Below are positions 6,067-14,167 of a stretch of DNA of 58,296 nucleotides, in pieces. Origin of the DNA: VRUE01 sp036271315. GTDB lineage: Bacteria > Actinomycetota > Thermoleophilia > Solirubrobacterales > 70-9. The DNA lies in assembly GCA_036271315.1 (NCBI GenBank), contig DATBAV010000020.1, positions 1 to 58,296 of the forward strand. Reading direction: 5' to 3'. How positions within the stretch are numbered: position 1 is the first letter of the stretch; each line of letters opens with the position of its first letter. A model generated the notes under the pieces. It was not told the DNA's origin. It saw nothing but the letters and a program-made list of their open reading frames with translations, and searched no databases. A program made the position numbers and the translations under genes.

Positions 6067-8280
6067 TCAGGCGCTCTCCGCCGGCACCTTCGCCGCGGCA
6101 GCGAGCTCCGCGTCGCGCGCGGCGAAGTACTCCTCGCCCTCGATGCTGATGTGGGGGACGATGCGGCCGAGCCAGTGCGGCATCCACCAGGCGCGTTTGC
6201 CAAGCAGGACCATGATCGCCGGCACCAGCAGGCAGCGAACCAAGGTCGAGTCGATCGCGATCGCTACCGCGAGGCCGACGCCGAACTCCTTCACCACCGG
6301 GTTGCCGTTGAGGACGAAGCTAGTGAAGACGCAGACCATGATCGCCGCCGCCGAGGTGATCACGCGGCCGGTGTTGGCGAGGCCTTCGATCACGGCCTCC
6401 TTCTCGTCATCGGTCTCCTCGAAGTGTTCTCGCATCTGCGTGAGCAGGAAGACCTCGTAATCCATCGAGAGACCGAAGAGGATGGCGAACATCAGCAGCG
6501 GCACGAAGCTGACGATCGGGATCGGATGGTCGAGGCCGATCAGCGAGGAGCCCCAGCCGAGCTGGAAGACGGCGGTGACGACGCCGTAGGCGGCCGCGAC
6601 CGAGAGCAAGTTCATCGCCGCCGCCTTGATCGGTACCAGCAACGAGCGGAAGGCGAGCAGCAGGACGATGAAGCTGAGCGCGACGACGATGCCGATCATC
6701 AGCGGCAGCTTGTCGCTGATCTGGGTGGCGAGGTCGATGTAGCCGGCGGTTTGGCCGCCGACGTAGGACTGGGCCTTGCTCCCCTGCAGCGCCGCCGGAA
6801 TCGTTTCGTCGCGCAGGTCTTCGACCAGGGTGACGGTCTCATCGGCCCATGGCGCCGATTTGGAGATGACGGTGAAGACGGCCGCCGTGCCGGCTTTGTC
6901 GAGCGTCGGTTCGGAGACTCCGGCGACGTCGTGGGCGGTGTCGATCCGCTTCTGCAGGGCCGGCAGCACCTGCTTCGCTTCGGCCGGGCTCTGGAATTCC
7001 GAGGCGATCAGCAGCGGGCCGTTGACACCTGGGCCGAAGCCCTGGGTCAGGCCGTCATAGGCCTGGCGGGCAGTGGTGGACTTGGGTAGGGCGCTGAGAT
7101 CGTTCTGGCCGAGTTCGAGCTGGAGGAGCGGGATCGAGAGCACGATGAGAATCGCGAGCGCGGCGATCGCCGAGCGCCAGGGTCGGTTGGCGACGCCTCG
7201 GGCCCAGCGCCGCCAGCCATGCGGCTCCTTATCGTCGGGATGTGTTTTGCCGAACTGGACCCGCAGCGAGTTGATCCGGTAGTCGAGCGCTCCGAGCATG
7301 GCCGGCAGCAGGGTGGTCGCAGCGGCGACCGCGACCACGACGGCAATCGCCGCGGTGAAGCCGAGCGTGCTGACCAGCGGGATGCCGGCGAAGGCGAGCG
7401 AGCAGAGCGCGATGACGACGGTGAAGCCGGCGAAGACGACCGCCCCGCCCGCGGTCGCCGTCGCGCGAGCGACCGACTCCTGTATGTCCATCCCCTCGCC
7501 GAGCTGCAGCTTGTGGCGGGTGACGATGAAGAGCGCGTAGTCGATGCCGACACCGAGGCCGATCATCGTCGCCAGGGTGGCGGCGACGCTCGGCACCTGG
7601 ACCACGTTCTCGAGCAGGCGGATGATCATCAGCGAGCAGGCGAGGCCGAGGATCGCGGAGAAGATCGGCAGCACCATCGCGGTGGCGGTGCCAAAGGCGA
7701 AGAGCAGGATGACGATCGCGGCGGCGATGCCGATCGCGTCGCTCGCCCCAGTGTCCGGCTTGGAGAGCGCCTGGCCGACGTAGGCCCCGACCGAGACGTC
7801 CAACCCGGCGGCTTTGGCGGGGTTGCCGGCGTCGAGCACGGCGTTGGCCTGGTCTTCGGTGAGTTCGCCGGGACCAGTCGAGAGGATCACCGGCGAGTAG
7901 CCGACCGAGCGGTCTTTGCTGAGGTAGTGGACCCCTTGTGGGCTCAGCGGGCTGACCGCCGAGTTGACGTAGTGCAGCTTGTGGAGACGCTTAACGCTTT
8001 CTTCGACCGCCTGCGCGTACTTGGGCGCGGTGAGCACCGCCCCAGCCTTCGCCTGGAAGACCAGCGGGTTGCTGCCGAAGGCCTGTTCGGGCAGGTTGTC
8101 TTCGAGCAGTTCGGTGGCGATCGTCGAGTCGGTACCCGGCAGCGTCAGGTTGTCGTTGGTCTTGCTTTCGCCGGCTTGGCCGATGAGAACGAGCGCGACA
8201 GCGGCGACTATCCAGACGGCGATCGTCGGCCAGTGGTGACGCGAACAGAAGCGGCCGATCGTGTAGAGGGGGCCGGTCAC
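6067..8280 (-). CDS. MMPL/RND-family membrane transporter
   Basis: 737 aa from GTG 8280. Two halves each hold one N-terminal helix, a large external domain and a bundle of five or so helices, giving the 12-segment RND layout. Helix motifs include GLGVGIDYALFIVTRHK in the first half and LFGLSMDYEVFLLTQMREH in the second; the Asp-Tyr pairs are the proton-relay sites of MMPL proteins. MMPL members export lipids or hydrophobic compounds to the cell envelope. Co-transcription with pgsA suggests a link to membrane lipids, but that is inference. Confidence 0.93.
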   Translation of the reverse strand: MTGPLYTIGRFCSRHHWPTIAVWIVAAVALVLIGQAGESKTNDNLTLPGTDSTIATELLEDNLPEQAFGSNPLVFQAKAGAVLTAPKYAQAVEESVKRLHKLHYVNSAVSPLSPQGVHYLSKDRSVGYSPVILSTGPGELTEDQANAVLDAGNPAKAAGLDVSVGAYVGQALSKPDTGASDAIGIAAAIVILLFAFGTATAMVLPIFSAILGLACSLMIIRLLENVVQVPSVAATLATMIGLGVGIDYALFIVTRHKLQLGEGMDIQESVARATATAGGAVVFAGFTVVIALCSLAFAGIPLVSTLGFTAAIAVVVAVAAATTLLPAMLGALDYRINSLRVQFGKTHPDDKEPHGWRRWARGVANRPWRSAIAALAILIVLSIPLLQLELGQNDLSALPKSTTARQAYDGLTQGFGPGVNGPLLIASEFQSPAEAKQVLPALQKRIDTAHDVAGVSEPTLDKAGTAAVFTVISKSAPWADETVTLVEDLRDETIPAALQGSKAQSYVGGQTAGYIDLATQISDKLPLMIGIVVALSFIVLLLAFRSLLVPIKAAAMNLLSVAAAYGVVTAVFQLGWGSSLIGLDHPIPIVSFVPLLMFAILFGLSMDYEVFLLTQMREHFEETDDEKEAVIEGLANTGRVITSAAAIMVCVFTSFVLNGNPVVKEFGVGLAVAIAIDSTLVRCLLVPAIMVLLGKRAWWMPHWLGRIVPHISIEGEEYFAARDAELAAAAKVPAESA

Positions 8281-8287
8281 GCGCGCA

Positions 8288-8893
8288 TCATCCCTCTTTG
8301 CCAGGCGGCACGGGCGCCGGCACGTCGCCGGTCTCGAAAGCGTCTGGGACCGAGGCAGCGAGATTGGCGCCGAGCAACTGGCGCAGGACGGTGAGGTGCT
8401 GAGCGTGACTCGCGGCCAGCGAGGCGGCGAGCATTCGCGGCGCCGGCGTATTCAGGTGGGGCGTCGCGTCAAGTGTCTCGCCGAGCGCCGCGTTCTCCTC
8501 GTCGTAGGCAAGCAGCAGAGCTTCTTCGCGGCCCTGCGGGCCAGGGGATTCGAGTTCGCCCGCTTCGGCTTCGGTTTCGCCACCGACCCCGCGGATCGCC
8601 TTGGTGATCGCGTCGAGGTGAGCCTGGTCCTGCCCGCGCAACTGGCCGGCGACGGCCAGGCTGCCGCCGCGGAGCTGCGCCAGCGCCTGTTCATAGGCGG
8701 CCACGGTCGTCAGTTCCTGCGAGAGGACCGTGTTGAGGACTTCGACATCGGCCGCCTTGTCGCTGTCGGTCGCCGCCCCATGACCGCTGCGACCGCAGCC
8801 GGAAACCACGATCGCCAAGGCGAACAGAAAGACAGCGACGCGACCGAGGCCGCGCCGCTGACTGCTGATGGCAAATACTCGCTTCGAACCCAT
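8288..8893 (-). CDS. Ferritin-like lipoprotein of unknown function
   Basis: 201 aa. The N-terminus is basic, then a hydrophobic stretch ends in a lipobox with VVSGC, so it is probably a lipoprotein. The mature part is helical: VEVLNTVLSQELTTVAAYEQ, then AHLDAITKAIRGVGGE, and a late ASHAQHLTVLRQLLGANLA, with Glu and His spaced as in ferritin-like (DUF4439-type) domains. Its stop lies seven bases upstream of the mmpL GTG, so they are likely one operon. Role unknown. No clear Shine-Dalgarno sequence precedes ATG 8893. Confidence 0.75.
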   Translation of the reverse strand: MGSKRVFAISSQRRGLGRVAVFLFALAIVVSGCGRSGHGAATDSDKAADVEVLNTVLSQELTTVAAYEQALAQLRGGSLAVAGQLRGQDQAHLDAITKAIRGVGGETEAEAGELESPGPQGREEALLLAYDEENAALGETLDATPHLNTPAPRMLAASLAASHAQHLTVLRQLLGANLAASVPDAFETGDVPAPVPPGKEG

Positions 8894-8949
8894 ATGCGGG
8901 CGCGAAGCATAAAAGGAGTTCTAGCCGCTTTTGCTCGAAAAAGCTAGAC

Positions 8950-9597
8950 CTACTTGACGGCCTTGCGAGTTCGGGGCTTTTTCAGGCCTTTTGTCGACTT
9001 CGCCGCAGCTGACAGACCCTGGAAGTTCATAACGACCATGGTCGCGGGAATTCCCTCCTCGCCAGACTTGGCGAGCCGCTTGGCGCTGTCGGCGTGAATC
9101 GAGAGGACGCGGTCAAGCGTCTCATTGGCGAGATCGACAGCCTCTTCCCATCCCTGCTGGTCAACCACGCCAGGCGTCCAGCTCAGATGGCGATCGTCAC
9201 GAGCATCGAACGTTCCGCCCGTGAGCGCGCCGACAACGTCGTCGATGATCATCTGGATGCTCGAAGCGCTCACGCCGGGTTTCACCGATTCCGGAAGTGA
9301 CTGCCAGTCGCTATCCGTCAGGAAAGCCCTCGAGGTCGCGCGGTAGTAATGCTCGACAGCTCCGCGGCGAGGCTCGGTCTTGACCATTTCGATGCACTCG
9401 AAGTCCTTGAGTACTTTGACGTGGTAGCTGACCTGGCTGAGGCCCTCTTCGAGCTCCTTGGAGAGTTCGTTGGGACTCGCCATACGCTCGTTGAGAATGG
9501 TCAGAATTTCGACGCGCAACGGATGCGCTAGCGCCTTTACCAAGCGCTGATCGACGCCGGTCCCCTTCTTTTTCTTGGTCTTGGTCTTTGCAGCCAA
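8950..9597 (-). CDS. ArsR-like winged-helix regulator (paralogue 1)
   Basis: 215 aa from TTG 9597 with AGGAG six bases upstream. A Lys-rich start (KTKTKKKKG) leads into a winged helix: LVKALAHPLRVEILTILNER, then SPNELSKELEEGLSQVSYHV, where the recognition helix lies, and a wing with GAVEHYYRA. The C-terminal half (SLPESVKPGVSASSIQMIID, then LSWTPGVVDQQGWEEA) is shared with the protein at 10638-11285, also 215 aa. No cysteine metal site is visible. The two paralogues flank the uracil-DNA glycosylase gene. Ligand unknown. Repeated TTGAAC sites upstream may be operators. Confidence 0.85.
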   Translation of the reverse strand: MAAKTKTKKKKGTGVDQRLVKALAHPLRVEILTILNERMASPNELSKELEEGLSQVSYHVKVLKDFECIEMVKTEPRRGAVEHYYRATSRAFLTDSDWQSLPESVKPGVSASSIQMIIDDVVGALTGGTFDARDDRHLSWTPGVVDQQGWEEAVDLANETLDRVLSIHADSAKRLAKSGEEGIPATMVVMNFQGLSAAAKSTKGLKKPRTRKAVK

Positions 9598-9722
9598 AGC
9601 GACTCCTCATTTCGTTTTCGCAAGCTTGAACCAATCCATCATATTGAACGCAAAGCTGAAATGACAACAAAGAATTAGCCTTTTTGCAGGCCCAGAATTT
9701 ATTACTGGAACTTTTTCCAGCA

Positions 9723-9736
9723 TTAGACCGGTCTAA
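9723..9736. promoter_or_regulatory. Perfect 14-bp palindrome, likely operator
   Basis: TTAGACCGGTCTAA is self-complementary over 14 bp and sits between the winged-helix gene and the glycosylase gene. Its size and place suit a dimeric regulator. It is directly preceded by a six-bp hairpin (9705-9720). The regulator is not known; the adjacent winged-helix protein is a candidate. Confidence 0.5.
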
Positions 9737-9877
9737 AGCGTCGTACCGGATGGGTCGCGACCCCCAACCGCAAGAGCTGACGATTGCGAAGGGGGTGAGG
9801 CAGGGTGAAGATTTCCAAAACGGACGTCGTCGTGCCGTTGCTTTCGACGAACAAGACGCGCTAGGCGCGGGGCACGG

Positions 9878-9915
9878 TCAATGGGCCGATCCTGTTTCCA
9901 GGATCGGCCCATTGA
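9878..9915 (+). terminator. 17-bp hairpin with TTTC tetraloop, terminator-like
   Basis: Arms TCAATGGGCCGATCCTG (9878-9894) and its exact reverse complement (9899-9915) enclose the four-base loop TTTC. A five-T run follows at 9923-9927. This is the most terminator-like hairpin of the window, but it points at no known upstream plus-strand gene and lies only 22 bases before the glycosylase start. It could end an unseen small transcript or shield the glycosylase mRNA. Confidence 0.5.
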
Positions 9916-9937
9916 GCCTGTCTTTTTGAGGCTGGGC

Positions 9938-10666
9938 ATGATTCAGTCGTACATGGAGACGGGCTCACAATCTTCGGATGACTCGCGGTCGCCACGACTT
10001 CACGATCTAGCCGCGGAGATTCACAGCTGTCGACTGTGCCCACGCTTGGTCGAGTGGCGCGAGGAGCGCGCCGCCGATCCCCCGCGTCGCTACCAAGGCG
10101 AGAGCTACTGGGCCCGACCGCTAGACGGCTTTGGCGATTCGGCTGCAAGGGTGGCGATCGTCGGCCTCGCGCCGGCTGCTCACGGTGCCAATCGCACAGG
10201 TCGAATATTCACCGGCGATCGCTCCGGCGACTGGCTCTACGCCGCCCTGCATCGAGCCGGCTTCGCCAACCAGCCCACGAGCAGTCACCAAAATGACGGA
10301 CTTCTCTTGCAGGGCGCCTATGTGACCGCGGTAGTGCGGTGTGCACCGCCTGCAAACCGTCCGACCCCGGACGAGCGAGACCGATGCCTCCCATATCTCG
10401 AGCGAGAGCTGGCACTGCTCAAGAACTGCCACACGATTGTCGCCCTGGGCGGTTTTGCCTGGGACGGAGCCCTTCGCGCGCTGAAAGCGCTTGGAAACGA
10501 AGTGCCGCGGCCGAGACCTCGATTCGGTCATGGTGCCGAGGTCGAGATGAGTGGTTGGACGCTACTGGGCTGCTACCACCCCAGCCAGCAGAACACCTTT
10601 ACCGGGCGCCTCACAGAGCCGATGCTTGACGCGATATTTATGCGGGCGCAGGCCCTCTCTCGATAG
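9938..10666 (+). CDS. Type-5 uracil-DNA glycosylase (UdgB-like)
   Basis: 242 aa from ATG 9938. It removes uracil, and in this family also hypoxanthine or xanthine, from DNA. The signature GLAPAAHGANRTGRIFTGDR is that of family 5 UDGs, where motif A has Ala in place of the usual Asp/Asn. CRLCPRLVEW near the start and VVRCAPPANRP provide the cysteines for the 4Fe-4S cluster. The late LLGCYHPSQQNTFTGRL is the second catalytic motif with His. An in-frame ATG at 9953 is an alternative start. Its 3' end overlaps the convergent regulator by 29 bases. Confidence 0.92.
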   Translation: MIQSYMETGSQSSDDSRSPRLHDLAAEIHSCRLCPRLVEWREERAADPPRRYQGESYWARPLDGFGDSAARVAIVGLAPAAHGANRTGRIFTGDRSGDWLYAALHRAGFANQPTSSHQNDGLLLQGAYVTAVVRCAPPANRPTPDERDRCLPYLERELALLKNCHTIVALGGFAWDGALRALKALGNEVPRPRPRFGHGAEVEMSGWTLLGCYHPSQQNTFTGRLTEPMLDAIFMRAQALSR

Positions 10667-11285
10667 GGCCTTCCCGGTGAGAAGAGGGCGACGTCTCAAA
10701 GGCAAGGATCCCCACGGTGCCAGACACGCATTCATCGCCGCTCTTTGCCAAACGATCCGAGCTTTCCTTCTGAATGGCGGTTAGGCGCTCCAGGGTTTGC
10801 GTCATCAACTCGGTCGCCTCTTTCCACCCCGCCTCGTCAAAGTCGCCGGGCGTCCAGCTGACGTGCTCGTCACCCCGTCGGGTGAGAGTGCCGCTTCGCA
10901 AAGCGTTAGCCGCGTCATCGATGATCTCCTGGATGAATCTAGTCGCCAAGTCTGCCCGCATGGTCGCCGGAATCCGTCGCCACGCCTCGTCATTGAAGAA
11001 GACCGTTCTCTTCGCCTTAAAGAAGTGCTCGAGCGCACCGCGCCGCCGCTTCGATGCGACGCGCTCGATGCATTCGAGTTTCTCCAGCTCTTCGACGTGG
11101 TGGTAGAAGGAGCTGACGTCGGCGCCGATTTCCTCGCCGATTTCGCGGGCGCTGGCGATCCGCTCGTTGAGCACGGCAAGGATGTGCTCCCTGACCGGGT
11201 GGCCCAAAGCTTCGATCAAGCGGCGATCGAAAAACGTCTTCAGCTCATCCCATTCGCTCACTTCTCGCATCGACTTGCCTGCCAT
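10638..11285 (-). CDS. ArsR-like winged-helix regulator (paralogue 2)
   Basis: 215 aa from ATG 11285, chosen because AGAGGGGG lies five bases upstream; the frame is open to 11342. The winged helix reads LIEALGHPVREHILAVLNER then SAREIGEEIGADVSSFYHHV, with a wing RRGALEHFFKA. The C-terminal half matches paralogue 1 along its length (ATRFIQEIIDDAANALRSGT, then HVSWTPGDFDEAGWKEATEL). It is divergent from the ThiF-like gene, with candidate operator half-sites in the 148-base gap, so it probably controls that gene, itself, or both. Ligand unknown. Confidence 0.85.
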   Translation of the reverse strand: MAGKSMREVSEWDELKTFFDRRLIEALGHPVREHILAVLNERIASAREIGEEIGADVSSFYHHVEELEKLECIERVASKRRRGALEHFFKAKRTVFFNDEAWRRIPATMRADLATRFIQEIIDDAANALRSGTLTRRGDEHVSWTPGDFDEAGWKEATELMTQTLERLTAIQKESSDRLAKSGDECVSGTVGILAFETSPSSHREGPIERGPAPA

Positions 11286-11347
11286 CGCGACCCCCTCTGA
11301 CGGTTTGGATGACGACCAAGATAGATCGCTCCCCTCTGGCAAAACCT

Positions 11348-11408
11348 AGTCTCAATACAAGGATTTAGGCATTATTTGAAACTAATCTGAGCAATAGGGT
11401 GGTCTCAA
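11348..11408. promoter_or_regulatory. Candidate operator half-sites between regulator and thiF-like gene
   Basis: AGTCTCAA (11348-11355) and TTGAAACT (11376-11383) form an inverted pair with one mismatch and a 20-base spacer. A third half-site GGTCTCAA lies at 11401-11408. TTGAAC repeats occur before the paralogous regulator at 9597. These shared TTGAR/YTCAA half-sites could be the binding sites of the two winged-helix paralogues. Confidence 0.35.
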
Positions 11409-11433
11409 GCGTACCCATAGGAGGTGGGCACTC

Positions 11434-12540
11434 ATGCAAAGACCCCGGCTCAAGCGCACCACTCAGCGAATGGAAGCGCCCAACGGCGACATCTACCTGC
11501 TCCGGCCGAGCGCCGGCGCGGACATCCACATTGAGGATCCCGACCGGGAGGGGCGACGTTTGCTCCTCGCTCTCGACGGGACCTGGACCGAAGAGGAGCT
11601 GGTCGAGGAGTTCGGCGCTGACGAGGTCAGCGACCTGCTCGCCCAGTTCGAGGAGCTCGGCGTCGTCGAGGACGCCGCCGACGACGACGGAATTCCCGAG
11701 GCTGTGGTCAAGCGGCTCGACCGCCAGCTCCGTTACTTCAGCGACATCACCACGGGGCCGACGGCCGCCGAGTGCCAGGAACGGCTCGCCAGCGCGCGGA
11801 TCGCCGTGCTCGGCGTCGGCGGACTCGGCGGCTGGGTGGCGCTGAACCTGGCCTGCTGCGGGATCGGCGAGATGCTGCTGCTCGATTTCGACCGGGTCGA
11901 GTTGAGCAACCTCAACCGCCAGGTCCTCTACTCCGAGGCCGACATCGGTTGCTACAAGGCCGAGGCGGCGGCCGAGCGGCTGGCCGAGTTCAACTCAAGC
12001 ATCAAGCTCGAGCCGCGCGTGCAGCGGCTCGACAGCGAAGCGGCGATCTCCGAGACGATCGCCGGCTATGACCTCGTGATCGACGCCTGCGACTGGCCGG
12101 CGCACGACATCGAGCGCTGGATCAACTCGGCCTGCTTTGGCGCCCGCATCCCCTTCATCGCGATGAGCCACTTCCCGCCGGTGGCGCGGGTCGGGCCGCT
12201 CTACGTGCCGGGGGTAACCGGCTGCTTCTCCTGTCAGGAGATCGCCTACCGGCGCACGTTCCCGCTCTACGACATCGCCGTCGACCAGCAGCGGGGCAAA
12301 GGCTCCCCGGCCGCCACGCTCGGCCCGGCCTGCAGCATGATCGGCGGCCAGGTCGGGTTGGACATCATGCATTACCTGACCGGCCTTGCCAGGCCCTCGA
12401 CCCTGGGCGTCGGTCACATGTATGACCTTCGAACGATGGCGGTCGACCGGGAGCCGGTCGTGCCCGATCCAAGCTGCCCGGTCTGCGGCGGGATGCAGCC
12501 CTCCTCCGACCAGGAGCTCCGCGAAACGGCGCCGGGCTAG
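11434..12540 (+). CDS. ThiF/MoeB/E1-like adenylating enzyme with PqqD-like N-terminal domain
   Basis: 368 aa; ATG 11434 follows a GGAGG about ten bases upstream. Residues about 15-80 look like a PqqD-like RiPP recognition fold (GDIYLLRPSAG, LLLALDGTWTEEELVEEF, LLAQFEELGVVED). The E1 core follows: nucleotide loop GVGGLGG at 127-133, DFDRVELSNLNRQ at 151-163, DACDW near 217, and two zinc-binding pairs CFSC (264-267) and CPVC (348-351). Such enzymes adenylate a carboxyl terminus on a sulfur carrier or peptide; the domain order resembles TOMM-type and MccB-like proteins. No precursor peptide or partner enzyme is visible nearby. The divergent winged-helix gene is its likely regulator. Confidence 0.85.
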   Translation: MQRPRLKRTTQRMEAPNGDIYLLRPSAGADIHIEDPDREGRRLLLALDGTWTEEELVEEFGADEVSDLLAQFEELGVVEDAADDDGIPEAVVKRLDRQLRYFSDITTGPTAAECQERLASARIAVLGVGGLGGWVALNLACCGIGEMLLLDFDRVELSNLNRQVLYSEADIGCYKAEAAAERLAEFNSSIKLEPRVQRLDSEAAISETIAGYDLVIDACDWPAHDIERWINSACFGARIPFIAMSHFPPVARVGPLYVPGVTGCFSCQEIAYRRTFPLYDIAVDQQRGKGSPAATLGPACSMIGGQVGLDIMHYLTGLARPSTLGVGHMYDLRTMAVDREPVVPDPSCPVCGGMQPSSDQELRETAPG

Positions 12541-13157
12541 CGAGCTTTGCCGAGGGCGCGGCCGGCGATCGGGACGAAGAAGAGCGCCAGCCAGCAGTAG
12601 GTGGCGAGTTCGGGGCTGAAGAGAGCCACGACGATGGAGAGCAGGAAGATCCCGGCGATCGCCAGCGCCGAGCGCTCTCCCGACCTCGCTTCCTCGGGCG
12701 AGACCCGAGTCAAGCCGGCGCGCCTGGCGTCGGCGAAGAGCAAGACGCCGGCGAGAATCACGCCAATCAAGTTGGCCGCATAGAGGATCACCGCGGCCTC
12801 CGCGCCACCGTGGTCACCAAGGATCTGACTGCTGAAGGGGATCAACACGATCCAGGCGAGGTAGAAGAGATTGAGCACGATAAGGCGTCCGTCAAACCCG
12901 GTGACATCGCCGAAGAAGCGATGGTGGACGAGCCAGAAACGGCCGATCACGGCAAAGCTGATCGCGTAGGCAAAGAGGTCCCCCCGCTCGTCCAGCAGGG
13001 CCTTGCCGAGTTCGCCGTTGGAGACTCCGGGCTTCACTCCCAGCTGCAGGACCAGCAGCGTGATCGCGATCGCGAAAACGCCGTCGCTGAAGGCGACGAT
13101 GCGCGAGAACTCGATCTCGTTATCGGTCCGCTGCTTGGCCATCTGCGCTCGCGACAC
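12537..13157 (-). CDS. TMEM175/DUF1211-family potassium channel-like protein
   Basis: 206 aa with about six membrane segments. The first carries FSRIVAFSDGVFAIAITLLV, matching the FSDGVFAIAITLL signature of the bacterial TMEM175 family, whose members form K+-selective channels without a P-loop. HHRFFGDV follows as in relatives. Bacterial proteins of this length have one six-helix repeat and would work as tetramers. The stop overlaps the end of the convergent ThiF-like gene by four bases. Confidence 0.88.
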   Translation of the reverse strand: MSRAQMAKQRTDNEIEFSRIVAFSDGVFAIAITLLVLQLGVKPGVSNGELGKALLDERGDLFAYAISFAVIGRFWLVHHRFFGDVTGFDGRLIVLNLFYLAWIVLIPFSSQILGDHGGAEAAVILYAANLIGVILAGVLLFADARRAGLTRVSPEEARSGERSALAIAGIFLLSIVVALFSPELATYCWLALFFVPIAGRALGKAR

Positions 13158-13216
13158 GGCCCCATCATCGAGGCCGGCTGCGACGGAACCGCGTTGCGCT
13201 TCAGGCTCAGCTCTGG

Positions 13217-13687
13217 CTACAGAGCCAGGTCGGCGGCCTTCAGGTGCAGTGCCTCGAGTCGCCTCAGTTGCCCGGTCGCCCGCTCCGCCAAGGCGCCGAG
13301 CTCGAAGCTCGACAGGTCATCGGCGTGAGTGTGCTCGAGGGCCCGCCACAGCCGGCGCTTGCCGGCGACGCCGATTTGCAACAGCTCAAGCTCGTCGAGA
13401 CGACTGAGCGGCGAGTAGCCACGCAGCTGTCCGTTCAGCTTCAGCCGACCCAGTCGCTCACCGAGGACGGCGGCAAGCGGTTTGAGCTTGCTCTGACCTA
13501 CTCCGAGCCATGCCATCACCGACTCGAGCGTCTCGCGGTCGGCCTCGATCTCGGCGCAGACCTCGGCCAGCGCCGGGCCGAACTCCGGATCGTCGCGGTT
13601 GCTTGCCCGCAATCGCCTCGCCAGCTCGACCCCCGCCGTCGCCCCCGCCAGGTGGTCGTTGAGATAGATGGCGAGCAGGTCTCCCAC
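13217..13687 (-). CDS. Conserved helical protein of unknown function
   Basis: 156 aa, almost entirely helical. The opening LLAIYLNDHLAGATAGVELA and the later SPLSRLDELELLQIGVAGKR are the most distinctive parts. The pattern of four long helices is like a ferritin-like bundle, but an ordered set of metal ligands (Glu/His pairs) is not clear. I believe similar proteins occur in other actinobacteria without known role (from memory). It has no signal peptide. Neighbours are the TMEM175 gene on the same strand and an acidic protein on the other. Confidence 0.7.
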   Translation of the reverse strand: MGDLLAIYLNDHLAGATAGVELARRLRASNRDDPEFGPALAEVCAEIEADRETLESVMAWLGVGQSKLKPLAAVLGERLGRLKLNGQLRGYSPLSRLDELELLQIGVAGKRRLWRALEHTHADDLSSFELGALAERATGQLRRLEALHLKAADLAL

Positions 13688-13861
13688 ACACTGCCGCTAC
13701 CCCACTTTGGCTACCTCGCAATCAGGCGGCTGGCGGCAAATCGCTTCGCGGCGCGAGCACGACGAGCTCGCCGTCTTCGTCACTTGCCACATGGCTCGAT
13801 GGTTGCGCGCCCGGCAGACGGAGCGCGTTTCTCGCCCGCCGGCCAGGGGTAAGCGGTGCCC

Positions 13862-14167
13862 ATGGATTCCAATCAAGAGAAGCGAGAGGAAGAGGCGCTA
13901 GCCGAGGAGGAGACCGAGGCCGCGGCGGCTGAAGCCGCCAACATCGGCGGGGAGGTAGCCAAGGATTCGGAGGACCCGGCGGAGCAGCCCCTGATCGAGG
14001 CGGGCGAGGGTGAGGCCGAGGGCTTCGAGTTGGCCGAGCGCGACCTGGAAGACATCGCCAGCCACGGCGATCAGCATCGCTTCCCCGACAACGTGCCGCC
14101 GCCCTCGGAGGAGCAAAGCGATGCCGTCTACGGCGAGGCCGACGAGGCGAAGCCCGAGGACGAGTGA
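13862..14167 (+). CDS. Small acidic, probably disordered protein
   Basis: 101 aa from ATG 13862; GTG 13856 in the same frame is an alternative and has AGGGGT five bases upstream. It is dominated by Glu, Ala and Asp (EEEALAEEETEAAAAEAA) and has no hydrophobic core, so it is likely disordered. The end DNVPPPSEEQSDAVYGEADE is more ordered in composition. The next gene starts within its stop codon (GTGA), so the pair is translationally coupled. Function unknown. Confidence 0.7.
   Translation: MDSNQEKREEEALAEEETEAAAAEAANIGGEVAKDSEDPAEQPLIEAGEGEAEGFELAERDLEDIASHGDQHRFPDNVPPPSEEQSDAVYGEADEAKPEDE

Larger units (their letters stand above)
9598..9937. other. 340-base intergenic region with three symmetric elements
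   Basis: No convincing protein gene lies here. It holds two direct TTGAAC repeats 18 bases apart (9626-9631 and 9644-9649) just upstream of the winged-helix start, a hairpin with CTGGAA/TTCCAG arms (9705-9720), the perfect palindrome at 9723-9736 and the 17-bp hairpin at 9878-9915. It is richer in A+T around 9600-9720 than the rest of the window. Frames across it have no family likeness and run through the hairpin. Confidence 0.6.

Noticed and set aside
4479..6203. 574-codon minus-strand open frame across folE2 and pgsA
   Set aside because: It is antisense to folE2, whose THNQRG and CPCAQ motifs are clear, and out of frame with pgsA; Arg/Ala/Gly-rich with no recognisable domain.
9684..9929. 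81-codon plus-strand frame in the 340-base gap
   Set aside because: No family likeness, runs through the 17-bp hairpin, and has no ribosome binding site; treated as non-coding.
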